The notes under the pieces were generated by a model. The model saw nothing but the letters and a program-made list of their open reading frames with translations, was not told the origin of the DNA and searched no databases. From Roseiarcus sp963833955 (GTDB lineage: Bacteria > Pseudomonadota > Alphaproteobacteria > Rhizobiales > Beijerinckiaceae), in the NCBI GenBank assembly GCA_963833955.1, contig CAWHZY010000014.1, positions 23,520 to 87,519 of the forward strand: 64,000 nucleotides of DNA, written 5' to 3'. Positions 8,814 to 17,868 of this stretch are shown in pieces (within the stretch, counting starts at the first letter, position 1; each line of letters begins with the position of its first letter). A program made the translations under genes and the position numbers.

Positions 8814-10118
8814 GCGCGACGGCGCTTCGCTCGCCATACGCGCCTTATCGGAAAGGCTGGTGTCCAGGGGCTTTGCGGCCGATGGAGACCGGCGACGGGC
8901 TGCTTGCGCGCGTGCGGGCGCCGCGAGGGCGCTTGTCGCTCGATCAGGCCGATGCGCTGGCCGAGGCCGCGATTGGGTGCGGCAATGGAATCGATCGGGC
9001 TTACAGCCCGCGCCAATCTGCATCTGCGAGGCCTGAGCCAGAGCACGCTTCCCGACCTGCATGCGCGGCTTGAGGACGCCGGACTCATCGACGCCGATCC
9101 TGAGATCGAGCGCCTGCGCAACATCGTTGCTAGTCCGCTCGATGACGTCGATCCGGAAGCGTTCGACCTCGGACCGAGCGTCGCAGCGCTCGAGGCACGG
9201 CTCAAGGATGACGACGACCTGCGCCGACTGCCGGCAAAGTTCAGCTTCGCCCTCGATGCGCAGGGCCGCTTGCCGCTTGGCGCCGCCGACGCGGACGTGC
9301 GCTTCGACGCCGCGCCAGACGGAATGTTCGCCGTCACTCTCGCGGGCGCCGATGGGCTCGCTGCGCAATGCGCGCCCGGCGAAACGGGCGATGTCGCGGC
9401 GCGACTCGGGCTTGCGTTTCTGGCGCTTGCTGGCGCCGGCGAAGCGGCGCCGCGGCGGATGCGGGCGCTGGTCGAGCGCGAAGGCGCAGAGGCGATCTTC
9501 AAGAAGGCGGCTCTCCGAGCGAAGCCAAGCAAGCGATGGCGACGGGGGCCAGCTTTGCGCGAGGTCCTGGGCGCGCATCCCTATGGCGCAGAGTTCGTCG
9601 TTGGCGCAGCAGCAGCCTTGGGCGAAATCGAGGCGTTTCGCCTCAAGGCCTTGATCGAACGCGCGCGGGCTCTGAACGCGCGCAGTCTGAGGCTCACCCC
9701 TTGGCGCGCTCTCCTGATTACCGGACTCGATCAGCACGGCGCGGAGGCGCTGGTCGATTGCGTGGGCGATCTCGGATTCATTGTCGACGCGGATGACCCG
9801 CTGCTGCGCATCGCCGCTTGCCCGGGCGCTCCCGCCTGCAGGCATGGCTGCCGAAACGTTCGCGACGACGCGAGTCGCTGGGCGGCAACGCTGCCGGCGG
9901 GAGACGGAGTCATTCTGCACGTCAGCGGCTGCGCCAAAGGATGCGCCAGGCCGGCCGCGACAGCGGCAACTCTCACCGCGACCGCGACGGGCTACGATCT
10001 CATTCTCGACGGCCGAGCGGGCGATCCGCCGGCGCGGCGGGGTCTTTCAAGCGCCGAGGTTGCTCACCTTCTAGCCAGCGACAACGTGAGCCTGTTTGCT
10101 CGCGCGAGGCCAACGTGA
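8810..10118 (+). CDS. cobG: Precorrin-3B synthase CobG (one frameshift)
   Basis: Iron-sulfur/siroheme-type monooxygenase family enzyme that converts precorrin-3A to precorrin-3B with O2, the hallmark step of the aerobic pathway. The C-terminal half has the sulfite/nitrite-reductase-like cysteine pattern CPGAPACRHGC and SGCAKGCARP. The N-terminal reading frame ends in EAAIGCGNGID, and the continuation LTARANLHLRGLSQ is in the next frame. Removing one G from the GGG near 8998 restores a 435-aa protein. Start ATG overlaps the cobN stop and the TGA overlaps the cobH start. Confidence 0.92.
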
Positions 10119-10744
10119 AGCCAAGCTACGTCTACGAGAAGGACGCAGCGGCGATTTATCGCCGGTCCTTCGCGATCATTCGCGGCGAAGCGGACCTTGC
10201 CCGTTTCTCGCCGATCGAAGAACGCGTCGCCGTGCGGGTCATCCACGCCTGCGGCATGGTCGAGGCCGCCCGAGACCTCGTGTTCTCGCCAGGCGCTACC
10301 GAAGCGGCGCGCGACGCGCTTCGCGCCGGCGCGCCGATCTTCTGCGATGCGCGCATGGTCGCCGAAGGGGTTACGCGCGCCCGACTCCCTGCGAGCAACG
10401 ACGTTGTTTGCACGCTCTCCGACCCATCCACGCCCGAACTCGCAGCCAAGTTTGGCACGACGCGCACGGCGGCGGCGATTGAGCTCTGGTTGCCGCGACT
10501 TCAAGGCTCGGTGGTCGCGATCGGCAATGCACCGACGGCTCTGTTCCGCCTGCTCGAGGCGATCTCTGCCGGCGCGCCGCCTCCTGCCGCGATTATCGGC
10601 ATGCCGGTCGGCTTCGTCGGCGCCGCGGAATCGAAGGAAGCGCTGGTCGAGAGCGGCCTACCCGCCATCGTCGTGCGCGGGCGGAAAGGCGGCAGCGCGA
10701 TGGCCGCCGCCGCCGTCAATGCGCTGGCGAGCGATGTCGAATGA
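10115..10744 (+). CDS. cobH: Precorrin-8X methylmutase CobH
   Basis: 209-aa isomerase that moves the C11 methyl of precorrin-8X to C12, giving hydrogenobyrinic acid. It opens with YEKDAAAIYRRSFAIIR and carries the catalytic histidine in VRVIHACGM. The later PVGFVGAAESKEAL segment is family-typical. The GTG start at 10115 overlaps the cobG TGA (GTGA), so initiation is coupled. Its stop overlaps the cobI start. Confidence 0.96.
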   Translation: MKPSYVYEKDAAAIYRRSFAIIRGEADLARFSPIEERVAVRVIHACGMVEAARDLVFSPGATEAARDALRAGAPIFCDARMVAEGVTRARLPASNDVVCTLSDPSTPELAAKFGTTRTAAAIELWLPRLQGSVVAIGNAPTALFRLLEAISAGAPPPAAIIGMPVGFVGAAESKEALVESGLPAIVVRGRKGGSAMAAAAVNALASDVE

Positions 10745-11472
10745 GTGCGTTTGGCCGCCTCTATGGCGTCGGGATTGGCCCCGGCGATCCCGATCTGCTC
10801 ACAGTCAAGGCGACCAAAGTCATCGCGGCGTCGCCGGTCGTCGCCTATTTCGCCAAAGCGGGACGACGCGGCAACGCGCGCGCGATCGTCGACTGCTGGC
10901 TGAAGCCGTCGCATGTCGAACTGCCGCTCTATTACCCGATGACCAACGAAACGCATTTCGACGATCCATCCTACCGCGATGCGCTGGCGCGTTTCTACAA
11001 GGAATGCACAGTCGCGATTGCGGCGCATCTTGAAGCCGGTCGCGATGTCGCGCTTTTGAGCGAGGGCGACCCGATGCTCTACGGCTCGTTCATGCATCTG
11101 TTCATTCGCTTGCGCGACAATTTCGATGTCAGCATTGTGCCGGGCGTGTCGAGCATTTGCGGGGCCTGGGGCGTGGCGGGCGCGCCGATGACCTGGGGGG
11201 ACGATGCACTCATCGTTTTGCCCGCGACGCTGCCGCTCGATGAGCTCAAACGCCGGCTTGCGCTCGCCGACGCCGCGGTGATCATGAAAATCGGCCGCAA
11301 CTTCGCGCGCGCCAAGGAGGCGCTCATCTCGGCGGGCATGGCGGAGGGCGCCATCTATGTCGAGCGCGCGACGATGGCGGGCGAGGTCGTGACGCCGCTG
11401 TGCGACAAGGAGGATGAGTCCGCGCCTTATTTCTCGATCATTCTCGCGCCGGGGAGGGGGCGGCGCCCGTGA
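10741..11472 (+). CDS. cobI: Precorrin-2 C20-methyltransferase CobI
   Basis: 243-aa SAM-dependent tetrapyrrole methylase acting at C20 of precorrin-2. The N-terminal GVGIGPGDPDLLTVKA loop is the SAM-binding motif of the family. EGDPMLYGSFMHLF and VPGVSSICGAWGVAGAP are typical of CobI/CbiL. It overlaps cobH upstream (ATGA) and cobJ downstream (GTGA). Confidence 0.96.
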   Translation: MSAFGRLYGVGIGPGDPDLLTVKATKVIAASPVVAYFAKAGRRGNARAIVDCWLKPSHVELPLYYPMTNETHFDDPSYRDALARFYKECTVAIAAHLEAGRDVALLSEGDPMLYGSFMHLFIRLRDNFDVSIVPGVSSICGAWGVAGAPMTWGDDALIVLPATLPLDELKRRLALADAAVIMKIGRNFARAKEALISAGMAEGAIYVERATMAGEVVTPLCDKEDESAPYFSIILAPGRGRRP

Positions 11473-12227
11473 CCGGGCGCGTCGTGATTGTCGGGCTCGG
11501 TCCAGGCCGGGCCGAATGGATGACGCCGGAAGCGGGCGCGGCGATTGAGGCCGCGAGCGACATTGTCGGCTACGGCCCGTATGTTCGGCGGCTCGCCTTG
11601 CGGCCGGACCAACGCATGCACGCGAGCGACAATCGGGTTGAAATGGAGCGCGCCCGGCATGCCTTGCAGCTTGCGGCGGAGGGTCATGCGGTCGCCGTCG
11701 TTTCCGGCGGCGATCCGGGCGTGTTTGCGATGGCGGCGGCTGTGTTCGAGGCGGTCGAAGACGATCCGCAATGGCTGAAGCTCGACATTCAGGTAGCGCC
11801 CGGCGTCACCGCGATGCAGGCTGCGGCGGCGCGGCTCGGCGCGCCGCTCGGCCACGACTTTTGCGCCATTTCGCTCTCCGACAACCTGAAGCCCTGGACG
11901 ATCGTGGAGGGTCGACTTCGCGCCGCCGCCGAAGGTGACTTCGTCATCGCGCTTTACAATCCGGCCTCGAAGGCGAGGCCGACCCGCATCACGCAAGCGT
12001 TCGACTTGCTGCGAGGTCTGAAGGCGTCGACCACGCCGGTCGCCTTCGCCCGCGCGGTAGGGCGCGTTGACGAGACGCTGACTTTGACGACGCTTGGCGA
12101 AGCCGACACGAGGCTCGTCGACATGGCCACGCTGGTTATCATCGGCTCGAGCGAGACGCGCTTCATCCCGCGCGACGGCGCATGGGCCTGGATGTTGACG
12201 CCGCGCGCTTATGGAGCCGGCCGATGA
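11469..12227 (+). CDS. cobJ: Precorrin-3B C17-methyltransferase CobJ
   Basis: 252-aa SAM-dependent methyltransferase that methylates C17 and contracts the ring of precorrin-3B. The motifs IVGLGPGRAEWMTPEA, VVSGGDPGVFAMAAAVFEA, GVTAMQAAAARLGAPLGHDF and FVIALYNPASKAR are all CobJ/CbiH signatures. It starts with GTG overlapping the cobI stop. Its 3' end overlaps the convergent cobK gene by 19 bp. Confidence 0.96.
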   Translation: MTGRVVIVGLGPGRAEWMTPEAGAAIEAASDIVGYGPYVRRLALRPDQRMHASDNRVEMERARHALQLAAEGHAVAVVSGGDPGVFAMAAAVFEAVEDDPQWLKLDIQVAPGVTAMQAAAARLGAPLGHDFCAISLSDNLKPWTIVEGRLRAAAEGDFVIALYNPASKARPTRITQAFDLLRGLKASTTPVAFARAVGRVDETLTLTTLGEADTRLVDMATLVIIGSSETRFIPRDGAWAWMLTPRAYGAGR

Positions 12228-12964
12228 GCGGCGATCCAGGCCATGACGGCGTCGAGATCATGGAGCGTTTCGGCTTCGGGCGCGGGCGGCCGGCGCAGGA
12301 TGACGACTTCGATTCCGAGCGCGCGCGCCGCCTGGATCTTCGCATAGGTCGCGCGGCCGCCGCTGTTCTTGGTCACCAGCGCTTCGATTCCCTCATTGCG
12401 CATAAGCGCTGCTTCGTCGGCGAGCGAGAAGGGTCCGCGGGCGAGGATGAGCTTGCAGTCGGCGAGGGCGCCGATCTCCGCGGGCCGGTCGATCGCCCGC
12501 ACGACGTAGCGATGCTGCGGGGCTCGCGCGAAGGCAGCAAGCTGCAGCCGGCCCTGCGTAAGAAAAACTTTTCTCGGGAGGGCCCCGAGAGCGTCGACGG
12601 CCTCATCCACGGTCGCGACCTCGATCCAGCGATCGGCCGCCCCGCGTGTCCAGGGCGGCCGGCTGAAGACGGCGAGCGGCGCATCGGTCGCTCGGCAGGC
12701 TGCAATCGCGTTCGCGGACATGCGCGAAGCGAACGGATGGGTCGCGTCGATGACGGCGCCGATGCGCTCTCTGGCGAGAAACGCCGCCAAGCCTTCGGCG
12801 CCGCCAAAGCCGCCGATGCGTTGGGGAATTGGCGATGGAGCGGGGTCGGCGGTCGCGCCCGCAAGCGACAGGATTGCCGCCACGTCAGGCTCATAGGCAA
12901 GCCGGCGCGCAAGCGCGCTGGCTTCCGACGTGCCGCCGAGAATGAGCAGGCGAAGCGGCTTCAG
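12209..12964 (-). CDS. cobK: Precorrin-6A reductase CobK
   Basis: NAD(P)H-dependent reductase of precorrin-6A. It has the Rossmann-like N-terminus LLILGGTSEASALARRLA, then VIDATHPFASRMSANA, FLTQGRLQLAAF and a C-terminal TKNSGGRATYAKIQAA segment. It is the only cob gene on the minus strand inside this run, placed between convergent cobJ and divergent cobL. No ATG, GTG or TTG lies just upstream of the conserved N-terminus. The best position is a CTG at 12964 (251 aa), and the first GTG is inside the domain. An unusual CTG start or a sequence error is therefore likely. Function is clear. Confidence 0.9.
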   Translation of the reverse strand: MKPLRLLILGGTSEASALARRLAYEPDVAAILSLAGATADPAPSPIPQRIGGFGGAEGLAAFLARERIGAVIDATHPFASRMSANAIAACRATDAPLAVFSRPPWTRGAADRWIEVATVDEAVDALGALPRKVFLTQGRLQLAAFARAPQHRYVVRAIDRPAEIGALADCKLILARGPFSLADEAALMRNEGIEALVTKNSGGRATYAKIQAARALGIEVVILRRPPAPEAETLHDLDAVMAWIAAHRPAP

Positions 12965-12975
12965 TGGGCGGCTCC

Positions 12976-14187
12976 ATGAGCAGGGAACGCTGGCTTGGCC
13001 TCGTCGGCATTGGCGAGGACGGGATCGACGGCCTCGTTCCTGCCGCGCAACACCTCATCGCGCAAGCGGAGTTTGTCGTGGGCGGCAAACGCCATCTTGC
13101 GCTGGCCGGATCGTTGAAGGCCGAGACGATGACATGGCCGTCGCCGATTGAGAGCGCGCTCGACGCCATCGAACCGCGCCGAGGCCGCCCCGTATGTGTG
13201 CTCGCGAGCGGCGATCCCTTCTTCTTCGGCGTCGGCGCCATGCTCATGCGCCGTTTCCCGGCGGACGAAATGATCTCAATCCCGGCGCCCTCGGCATTTG
13301 CGCTTGCTGCGTCGCGGCTCGGCTGGAGCCAGCAGGATTGCGCCTTGCTCACGCTTCATGGGCGCCCGCTGGAAGCGATCATTCCGCATTTGCAGCCAAG
13401 CGCGCGCATTCTGGCGTTATCTTGGGACGACGCGACCCCAGCTAAGCTGGCGGCGCTGCTGGCGCATCGGGGCATGGGACGATCGAGGCTCACGATCTGC
13501 GAGGCAGTGGGTGGCCCGCGCGAGCGCATTCGCACGACGGAGGCGCAGCAGTTTGCCTTAGAGAACATCGCCGCCTTGAACACGATCGCGCTCGAAGTCG
13601 TCGCGGAACAGGGCGCCCGTATCCTGCCACGCGCGGCAGGGCTGCCCGACGAGTGGTTCGAGCATGACGCTCAGATCACCAAGCGCGAGATCCGCGCGAT
13701 GACTTTGTCCTCACTCGCGCCACGACGCGGGGAATTGCTCTGGGACGTGGGCTCGGGCTCGGGCTCGGTCGCCATCGAATGGATGCTCGCTGATCCCGCA
13801 AACAGCGCAGTCGCGATCGAGGCCCGCTACGACCGCGCCCAGCGTATCGCGCGCAATGCACTGAGTTTTGGCGCACCAAGCCTCGCGATCGTCACGGGGG
13901 AGGCCCCTCACGTCTTTGCCGACTTGGCGCCGCCTGACGCGATCTTCATCGGCGGCGGGGCCAGCGCGCCGGGCATGATCGATCGCGCTCTGGACGCGCT
14001 GGCGGCGGGCGGACGGCTGGTTGTTAACGCGGTGACGCTCGAGACGCAGGCCGCATGCGTTGATTGGCGCGCGCGCTGGGGCGGCGAGCTTACGCAGATC
14101 GCGATCGCGCATGCCGAGCCGGTTGGCCGGTACTCCGGCTGGCGCGCGGCGATGCCGATCGTGCAATGGCGACTGACCAAATCATGA
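12976..14187 (+). CDS. cobL: Precorrin-6Y C5,15-methyltransferase (decarboxylating) CobL
   Basis: 403-aa bifunctional CbiE-CbiT fusion. The N-terminal CbiE-like half (WLGLVGIGEDGIDGL, VLASGDPFFFGVG) methylates C5. The C-terminal CbiT-like half begins around residue 235 with ITKREIRAMTLSSLAPRRGE. It has the class I SAM motif LWDVGSGSGSVAIEW and IFIGGGAS, and performs C15 methylation with decarboxylation of the C12 acetate. The ATG at 12976 is preferred over the GTG at 12964. The stop overlaps cobE. Confidence 0.95.
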   Translation: MSRERWLGLVGIGEDGIDGLVPAAQHLIAQAEFVVGGKRHLALAGSLKAETMTWPSPIESALDAIEPRRGRPVCVLASGDPFFFGVGAMLMRRFPADEMISIPAPSAFALAASRLGWSQQDCALLTLHGRPLEAIIPHLQPSARILALSWDDATPAKLAALLAHRGMGRSRLTICEAVGGPRERIRTTEAQQFALENIAALNTIALEVVAEQGARILPRAAGLPDEWFEHDAQITKREIRAMTLSSLAPRRGELLWDVGSGSGSVAIEWMLADPANSAVAIEARYDRAQRIARNALSFGAPSLAIVTGEAPHVFADLAPPDAIFIGGGASAPGMIDRALDALAAGGRLVVNAVTLETQAACVDWRARWGGELTQIAIAHAEPVGRYSGWRAAMPIVQWRLTKS

Positions 14188-14621
14188 GCCGGGTCGTCGC
14201 CATCGGAATCGGCTGCCGGGCCGGCGTTGCAGGTGAGGCGATCGCTGCGCTGGCGCGCCGCGCGCTTGAGGAGGCCGGCGCGCCCGAGGGCGAGCGGCGA
14301 ATGTTCACCCTTGCCGCCAAGGCCGATGAGCCCGGGCTCATCGCGGCTGCGCGCATCATCGGCGTCGCGCTTACGCCTCTGCCCCTCGCCGCGCTCAACG
14401 CGCAGGCTCGGCGCATCCTTACGCCGTCAGCGGCTGCGCAGGAGCGGTTCGGCGCGCCCAATATTGCCGAGGCAGCGGCGCTCGCGGGCGCCGGCGAAGG
14501 GGGACGGCTGCTTGGGCCACGGCTCGCCGCCGATGGCGCGACTTGCGCCGTCGCCTTGTCTCCGGAGCGGCCATGCGACAGCGAAACTTGCGCCGTCGCT
14601 ACAACCCAAGAGCAACGATGA
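14184..14621 (+). CDS. cobE: Cobalamin biosynthesis protein CobE (CbiG C-terminal-like)
   Basis: 145-aa protein homologous to the C-terminal domain of CbiG. It opens with VVAIGIGCRAGVAGEAI and ends with the LLGPRLAADGATCAVALS segment typical of CobE. Its precise biochemical role in the aerobic pathway is not well defined. It overlaps cobL (ATGA) and cobM (ATGA), so the three are co-translated. Confidence 0.9.
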   Translation: MSRVVAIGIGCRAGVAGEAIAALARRALEEAGAPEGERRMFTLAAKADEPGLIAAARIIGVALTPLPLAALNAQARRILTPSAAAQERFGAPNIAEAAALAGAGEGGRLLGPRLAADGATCAVALSPERPCDSETCAVATTQEQR

Positions 14622-15400
14622 CCGTTCATTTCATCGGCGCCGGGCCGGGCGCTCCCGATCTCATCACACTGCGCGGGCGCGACCTCATCGCGCGCTCACC
14701 CGTCTGTCTCTATGCGGGCTCGCTCGTTCCGAACGCGTTGCTCGATCATTGCCCGCCGCACGCACGGATCGTTGACACGGCCCCGCTCGATCTCGACGCA
14801 ATCATCGCGCTCTGTGTCGAGGCGACCGCGAGCGGAGAGGACGTGGCGCGGCTCCATTCGGGCGACCTTTCCATCTTTAGCGCCATGGGCGAGCAATTGC
14901 GACGCTTGGAGCGCGCAGGGGTCTCCTACACGGTCACGCCCGGCGTGCCCGCTTTCGCTGCCGCCGCCGCGGCGCTCGAACGCGAACTGACTTTGCCGGG
15001 CGTTGCGCAATCGCTGGTGCTGACGCGCACGTCGGGCCGCGCCTCGCCGATGCCCGAGCGTGAGACGCTGGCCAATTTCGCGGCGACCGGCGCGACGCTC
15101 GCGATCCATCTCTCCATTCATGCGCTCGGCGATGTGGTCGCAGAGCTCACGCCGTTCTATGGGCCCGATTGTCCGGCGGCGATCGTGGCCCACGCGTCAT
15201 GGCCGGACGAGCGGATCGTGCGCGCGCGGCTCGGCGAAATCGCAGCCGCTCTGCGAGAGGCGCCCATCGAGCGCACCGCGCTCATCCTCGTGGGCCCCGT
15301 GCTTGGGTCCGAGGACTTTCGGGAAAGCGAACTCTACAACGCGGACTATGTGCGCCGGTTTCGCGCCGGCGGCTCGCCGGAGCAAGACGGCGGCGAGTGA
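14618..15400 (+). CDS. cobM: Precorrin-4 C11-methyltransferase CobM
   Basis: 260-aa SAM-dependent methyltransferase acting at C11 of precorrin-4. It shows VHFIGAGPGAPDLITLRG, CLYAGSLVPNALL, RLHSGDLSIFSAMGEQ and TPGVPAFAAAAAAL in order, the CobM/CbiF pattern. It is the last gene of the plus-strand run. A dispersed inverted repeat that could terminate transcription follows within about 30 bp. Confidence 0.96.
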   Translation: MTVHFIGAGPGAPDLITLRGRDLIARSPVCLYAGSLVPNALLDHCPPHARIVDTAPLDLDAIIALCVEATASGEDVARLHSGDLSIFSAMGEQLRRLERAGVSYTVTPGVPAFAAAAAALERELTLPGVAQSLVLTRTSGRASPMPERETLANFAATGATLAIHLSIHALGDVVAELTPFYGPDCPAAIVAHASWPDERIVRARLGEIAAALREAPIERTALILVGPVLGSEDFRESELYNADYVRRFRAGGSPEQDGGE

Positions 15401-15431
15401 ACGTGTTCGAGCTATATACGGTCGCCGCCAA

Positions 15432-15545
15432 CCTTATCCTGAGGACCCCGCAAGGCGGGCGTCTCGAAGGATGGTCCAGTGAGCGCCGCTGGTCGTGCGA
15501 ACTTGCGCGTCCTTCGAGGCCGCGTCGCGGCGCCTCAGGACGAGG
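15432..15545. repeat. Dispersed inverted repeat between cobM and cbiD
   Basis: The left arm (CCTTATCCTGAGG ... CTCGAAGGA) and right arm (TCCTTCGAGG ... CCTCAGGACGAGG) are imperfect reverse complements around a spacer near 15475-15510, giving a long hairpin. This CCTCATCCTGAGG/CTCGAAGGA type is a familiar interspersed repeat of alphaproteobacterial genomes. It sits between the ends of two convergent genes, overlaps the last codons and stop of cbiD, and may act as a bidirectional terminator. Confidence 0.8.
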
Positions 15546-16653
15546 CCGGAGCAGCGACTCTCCGAAATCCGCTGCTCGCGAGCACACGCCCGTCGCGGCC
15601 GACGACAATCGTTTCAAGCTCGCCCGGTTGGCCGGCGAGCACGGCTGCTGCGGTCGCCCACGCGCCATAGGCAACGAGCGCCGGCAGGTCGAAGCCCGTG
15701 GCTTGGGCGAGCTCGAACGCGTGCAGGCCGCTATTTGCGCTGGCGATCGCTTCGACAAGCGACGGCGAGCCGCCTCCCCGCGCGACGCGCTCAGCAAGCG
15801 TCGCAAGGTCGACGGCGCCGCGCTTCGAATGCAAGTCCAGCTTGCCTTCGGCGAGCTTGGTCATCTTCGCCGGACCGCCCGCGATGGTGAGGCGCGCGAC
15901 CGGATGCTCGCGCAGATATTTCAACAGGCCCCCGACAAAGTCGCCCATCTCGATCAGCGCGTGATCGGGCAGGCCGTACAAAGCCCGGATCGCGGCCTCG
16001 GAGGTTTCGCCGGTCGCCGCGCCGATATGTGCGCATCCGCTTGCGCGTGCGACGTCGACGCCACGGTGGATCGAGTGGATCCAGGCCGAACACGAATAGG
16101 GGATGACGACGCCCGTCGTGCCCAGGATCGACAGGCCGCCGAGGATGCCGAGCCGCCCGTTCGCGGTGCGCTCGGCGATCCTCTCGCCGTCGGGAACCGA
16201 GATTTCGACGATCGCGTCGGCGCTCACGCCCAACCTCGTGGCCACCTCTTCGAGATTGGCGCGGATCATCGCGCGCGGCGCGGGATTGATCGCAGGCTCT
16301 CCGACCGGCAGCGGCAGGCCGGGGCGGGTCACGACGCCGACGCCTTCGCCGGCCCTGAAGCTCACGCCTTCGCCGAGCGGCGCTCGGCGAACAGTCGCGA
16401 CGATCAGCGCGCCATGGGTGACGTCCGGGTCGTCGCCCGCGTCCTTGACGATGCCGGCGCGGGCGAAATCGGCCCCGAACTCATGGGTGGCGAGGGCAAA
16501 CTCTGGCCGGAGACCCTTCGGTAGCGCGACCGCAACCGGATCGGGAAATTGGCCGGTCAGAAGCGCTTCGAAGGCCGCCCGCGTCGCGCCGCTGGCGCAG
16601 GCGCCAGTCGTCCACCCGCGTCGTAGGGGACTCGTGCTTTGCGCCTCGGACAT
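15535..16653 (-). CDS. cbiD: Cobalt-precorrin-5B C1-methyltransferase-type CbiD
   Basis: 372-aa CbiD homologue with the N-terminal signature RRGWTTGACASGATRAA. Later come GTTGVVIPYSCSAWIHSI and a C-terminal IAGGPAKMTKLAEG with HSKRGAVDL. It methylates C1 of the corrin ring and drives loss of the C2 unit. In the textbook aerobic pathway this is done by CobF. No CobF-like gene is seen here, so CbiD presumably fills that step within an otherwise aerobic gene set. Its last residues and stop (APASS) are read from the dispersed inverted repeat. Confidence 0.95.
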   Translation of the reverse strand: MSEAQSTSPLRRGWTTGACASGATRAAFEALLTGQFPDPVAVALPKGLRPEFALATHEFGADFARAGIVKDAGDDPDVTHGALIVATVRRAPLGEGVSFRAGEGVGVVTRPGLPLPVGEPAINPAPRAMIRANLEEVATRLGVSADAIVEISVPDGERIAERTANGRLGILGGLSILGTTGVVIPYSCSAWIHSIHRGVDVARASGCAHIGAATGETSEAAIRALYGLPDHALIEMGDFVGGLLKYLREHPVARLTIAGGPAKMTKLAEGKLDLHSKRGAVDLATLAERVARGGGSPSLVEAIASANSGLHAFELAQATGFDLPALVAYGAWATAAAVLAGQPGELETIVVGRDGRVLASSGFRRVAAPASS

Positions 16654-16806
16654 CTGCGTTGGCCTAGTTCGGAACTTCTGGCTTGCCTAGGGTGGTTGAG
16701 TCCTTAGGCCGCCACTCCGCGAGCTCTGGCGCGATCGCTGGCGGCAGGGCATGCTGACGTTCTCCTGCATGATTCAACTCATGCTCTCCACCTGTCGCGG
16801 CGCTAC

Positions 16807-17742
16807 TTGCGCGAGTCGCGCAACAATCCGAGGGGCCTCCAGGTGCCAGCCATCGTGATCGATAGCGCGGGGAGCGTCACAAATTCACCGCAGCAGACCA
16901 TCACCGGAACCTATACGCCGCAGCCGCTGGGCTACGGCCGCAAATCATTCGTCCGTATCATCGATGGCGCGGACGGCGCAATTTATGTTTTGGGCGACAC
17001 GAACCCGGATATTTCGAATCGGTGGAGCATCACGGTGACTTTGGGAGGCATGACATTAAATTCCACGCCCGGCAGCGGATTTCGACCGGGGTCGCAGGGC
17101 GTGCATAGCATCATTGCGCAGGCGACCGATTTGGATGGAAACAGAATAGAGGCCAGCGCGCCGGTGCTCTACACGCTCGACACGGTCCCGCCCGTCCTCA
17201 CTTTCGCGCCGCTCGCTGCGGGCGTCAAAACGCCCGCGATCAGCGTCTCCGGGACGATCAATGCCGCGAAGGCCCAATTTCCGGTTTCGATCTTCGACGG
17301 TGCAGCGCCGCTCGGACAGGCCCACGCCGCATCCAGCGGAGCATGGAGCGCGAACGTCACCCTTACCGCTGGAGAAGGCGCGCACACCCTCTATGCCTCA
17401 GCGCGTGACGCGGCGGGCAACGTCGGGGAGAGCCCAAGGGTCATTGTCCTGCTGAACACTTCGCCGCCGAAGCTGACCATCGCCAGCGCTACCCCAACGA
17501 GTTCCCCGGGCATATTCCTTTTGAGCGGTGCGATTGATGTTGCGGACATCTCCTGGCCCATTTCGATCCTCGACGGCCCCACGCAAATCGCAACGGTGTC
17601 GAAGGAAAACATTCACGACACCGGTGCGTGGACGGAATTGGTCACTCTTGGCGTCGGCGCGCATAGTATCACCGCGAAGGCGACCAATGCCGCGGGAGCC
17701 GGCGTCAGCGCCAGCATTTCCGTACAAGGGGCCGCCCGTTAG
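16807..17742 (+). CDS. Ig-like repeat protein inserted in the cob locus
   Basis: 311-aa protein made of about three beta-rich repeats with the pattern seen in bacterial Ig-like domains. These are roughly residues 12-130, 130-220 and 220-308; linkers read LDTVPPVLTF and LNTSPPKLTI, and repeat cores read SGTINAAKAQFPVSIFDG and SGAIDVADISWPISILDG. No signal peptide is evident at the GTG/ATG starts available, so it may be a fragment of a larger surface protein, or exported without a classical signal. It separates cbiD from cobB, and nothing suggests a role in corrin synthesis. Confidence 0.7.
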   Translation: MRESRNNPRGLQVPAIVIDSAGSVTNSPQQTITGTYTPQPLGYGRKSFVRIIDGADGAIYVLGDTNPDISNRWSITVTLGGMTLNSTPGSGFRPGSQGVHSIIAQATDLDGNRIEASAPVLYTLDTVPPVLTFAPLAAGVKTPAISVSGTINAAKAQFPVSIFDGAAPLGQAHAASSGAWSANVTLTAGEGAHTLYASARDAAGNVGESPRVIVLLNTSPPKLTIASATPTSSPGIFLLSGAIDVADISWPISILDGPTQIATVSKENIHDTGAWTELVTLGVGAHSITAKATNAAGAGVSASISVQGAAR

Positions 17743-17868
17743 CGGCTGGTGTGCGACGGCGGGAAGAGAACGGCGGCGCGGTGCCTCGAAAGTGATAAAG
17801 TGATAGATCATGGCGCCTGACGCGTTGAAAATCCTCCATTCGTGTGCAGGATTGGCGGGCGCCAGCCG

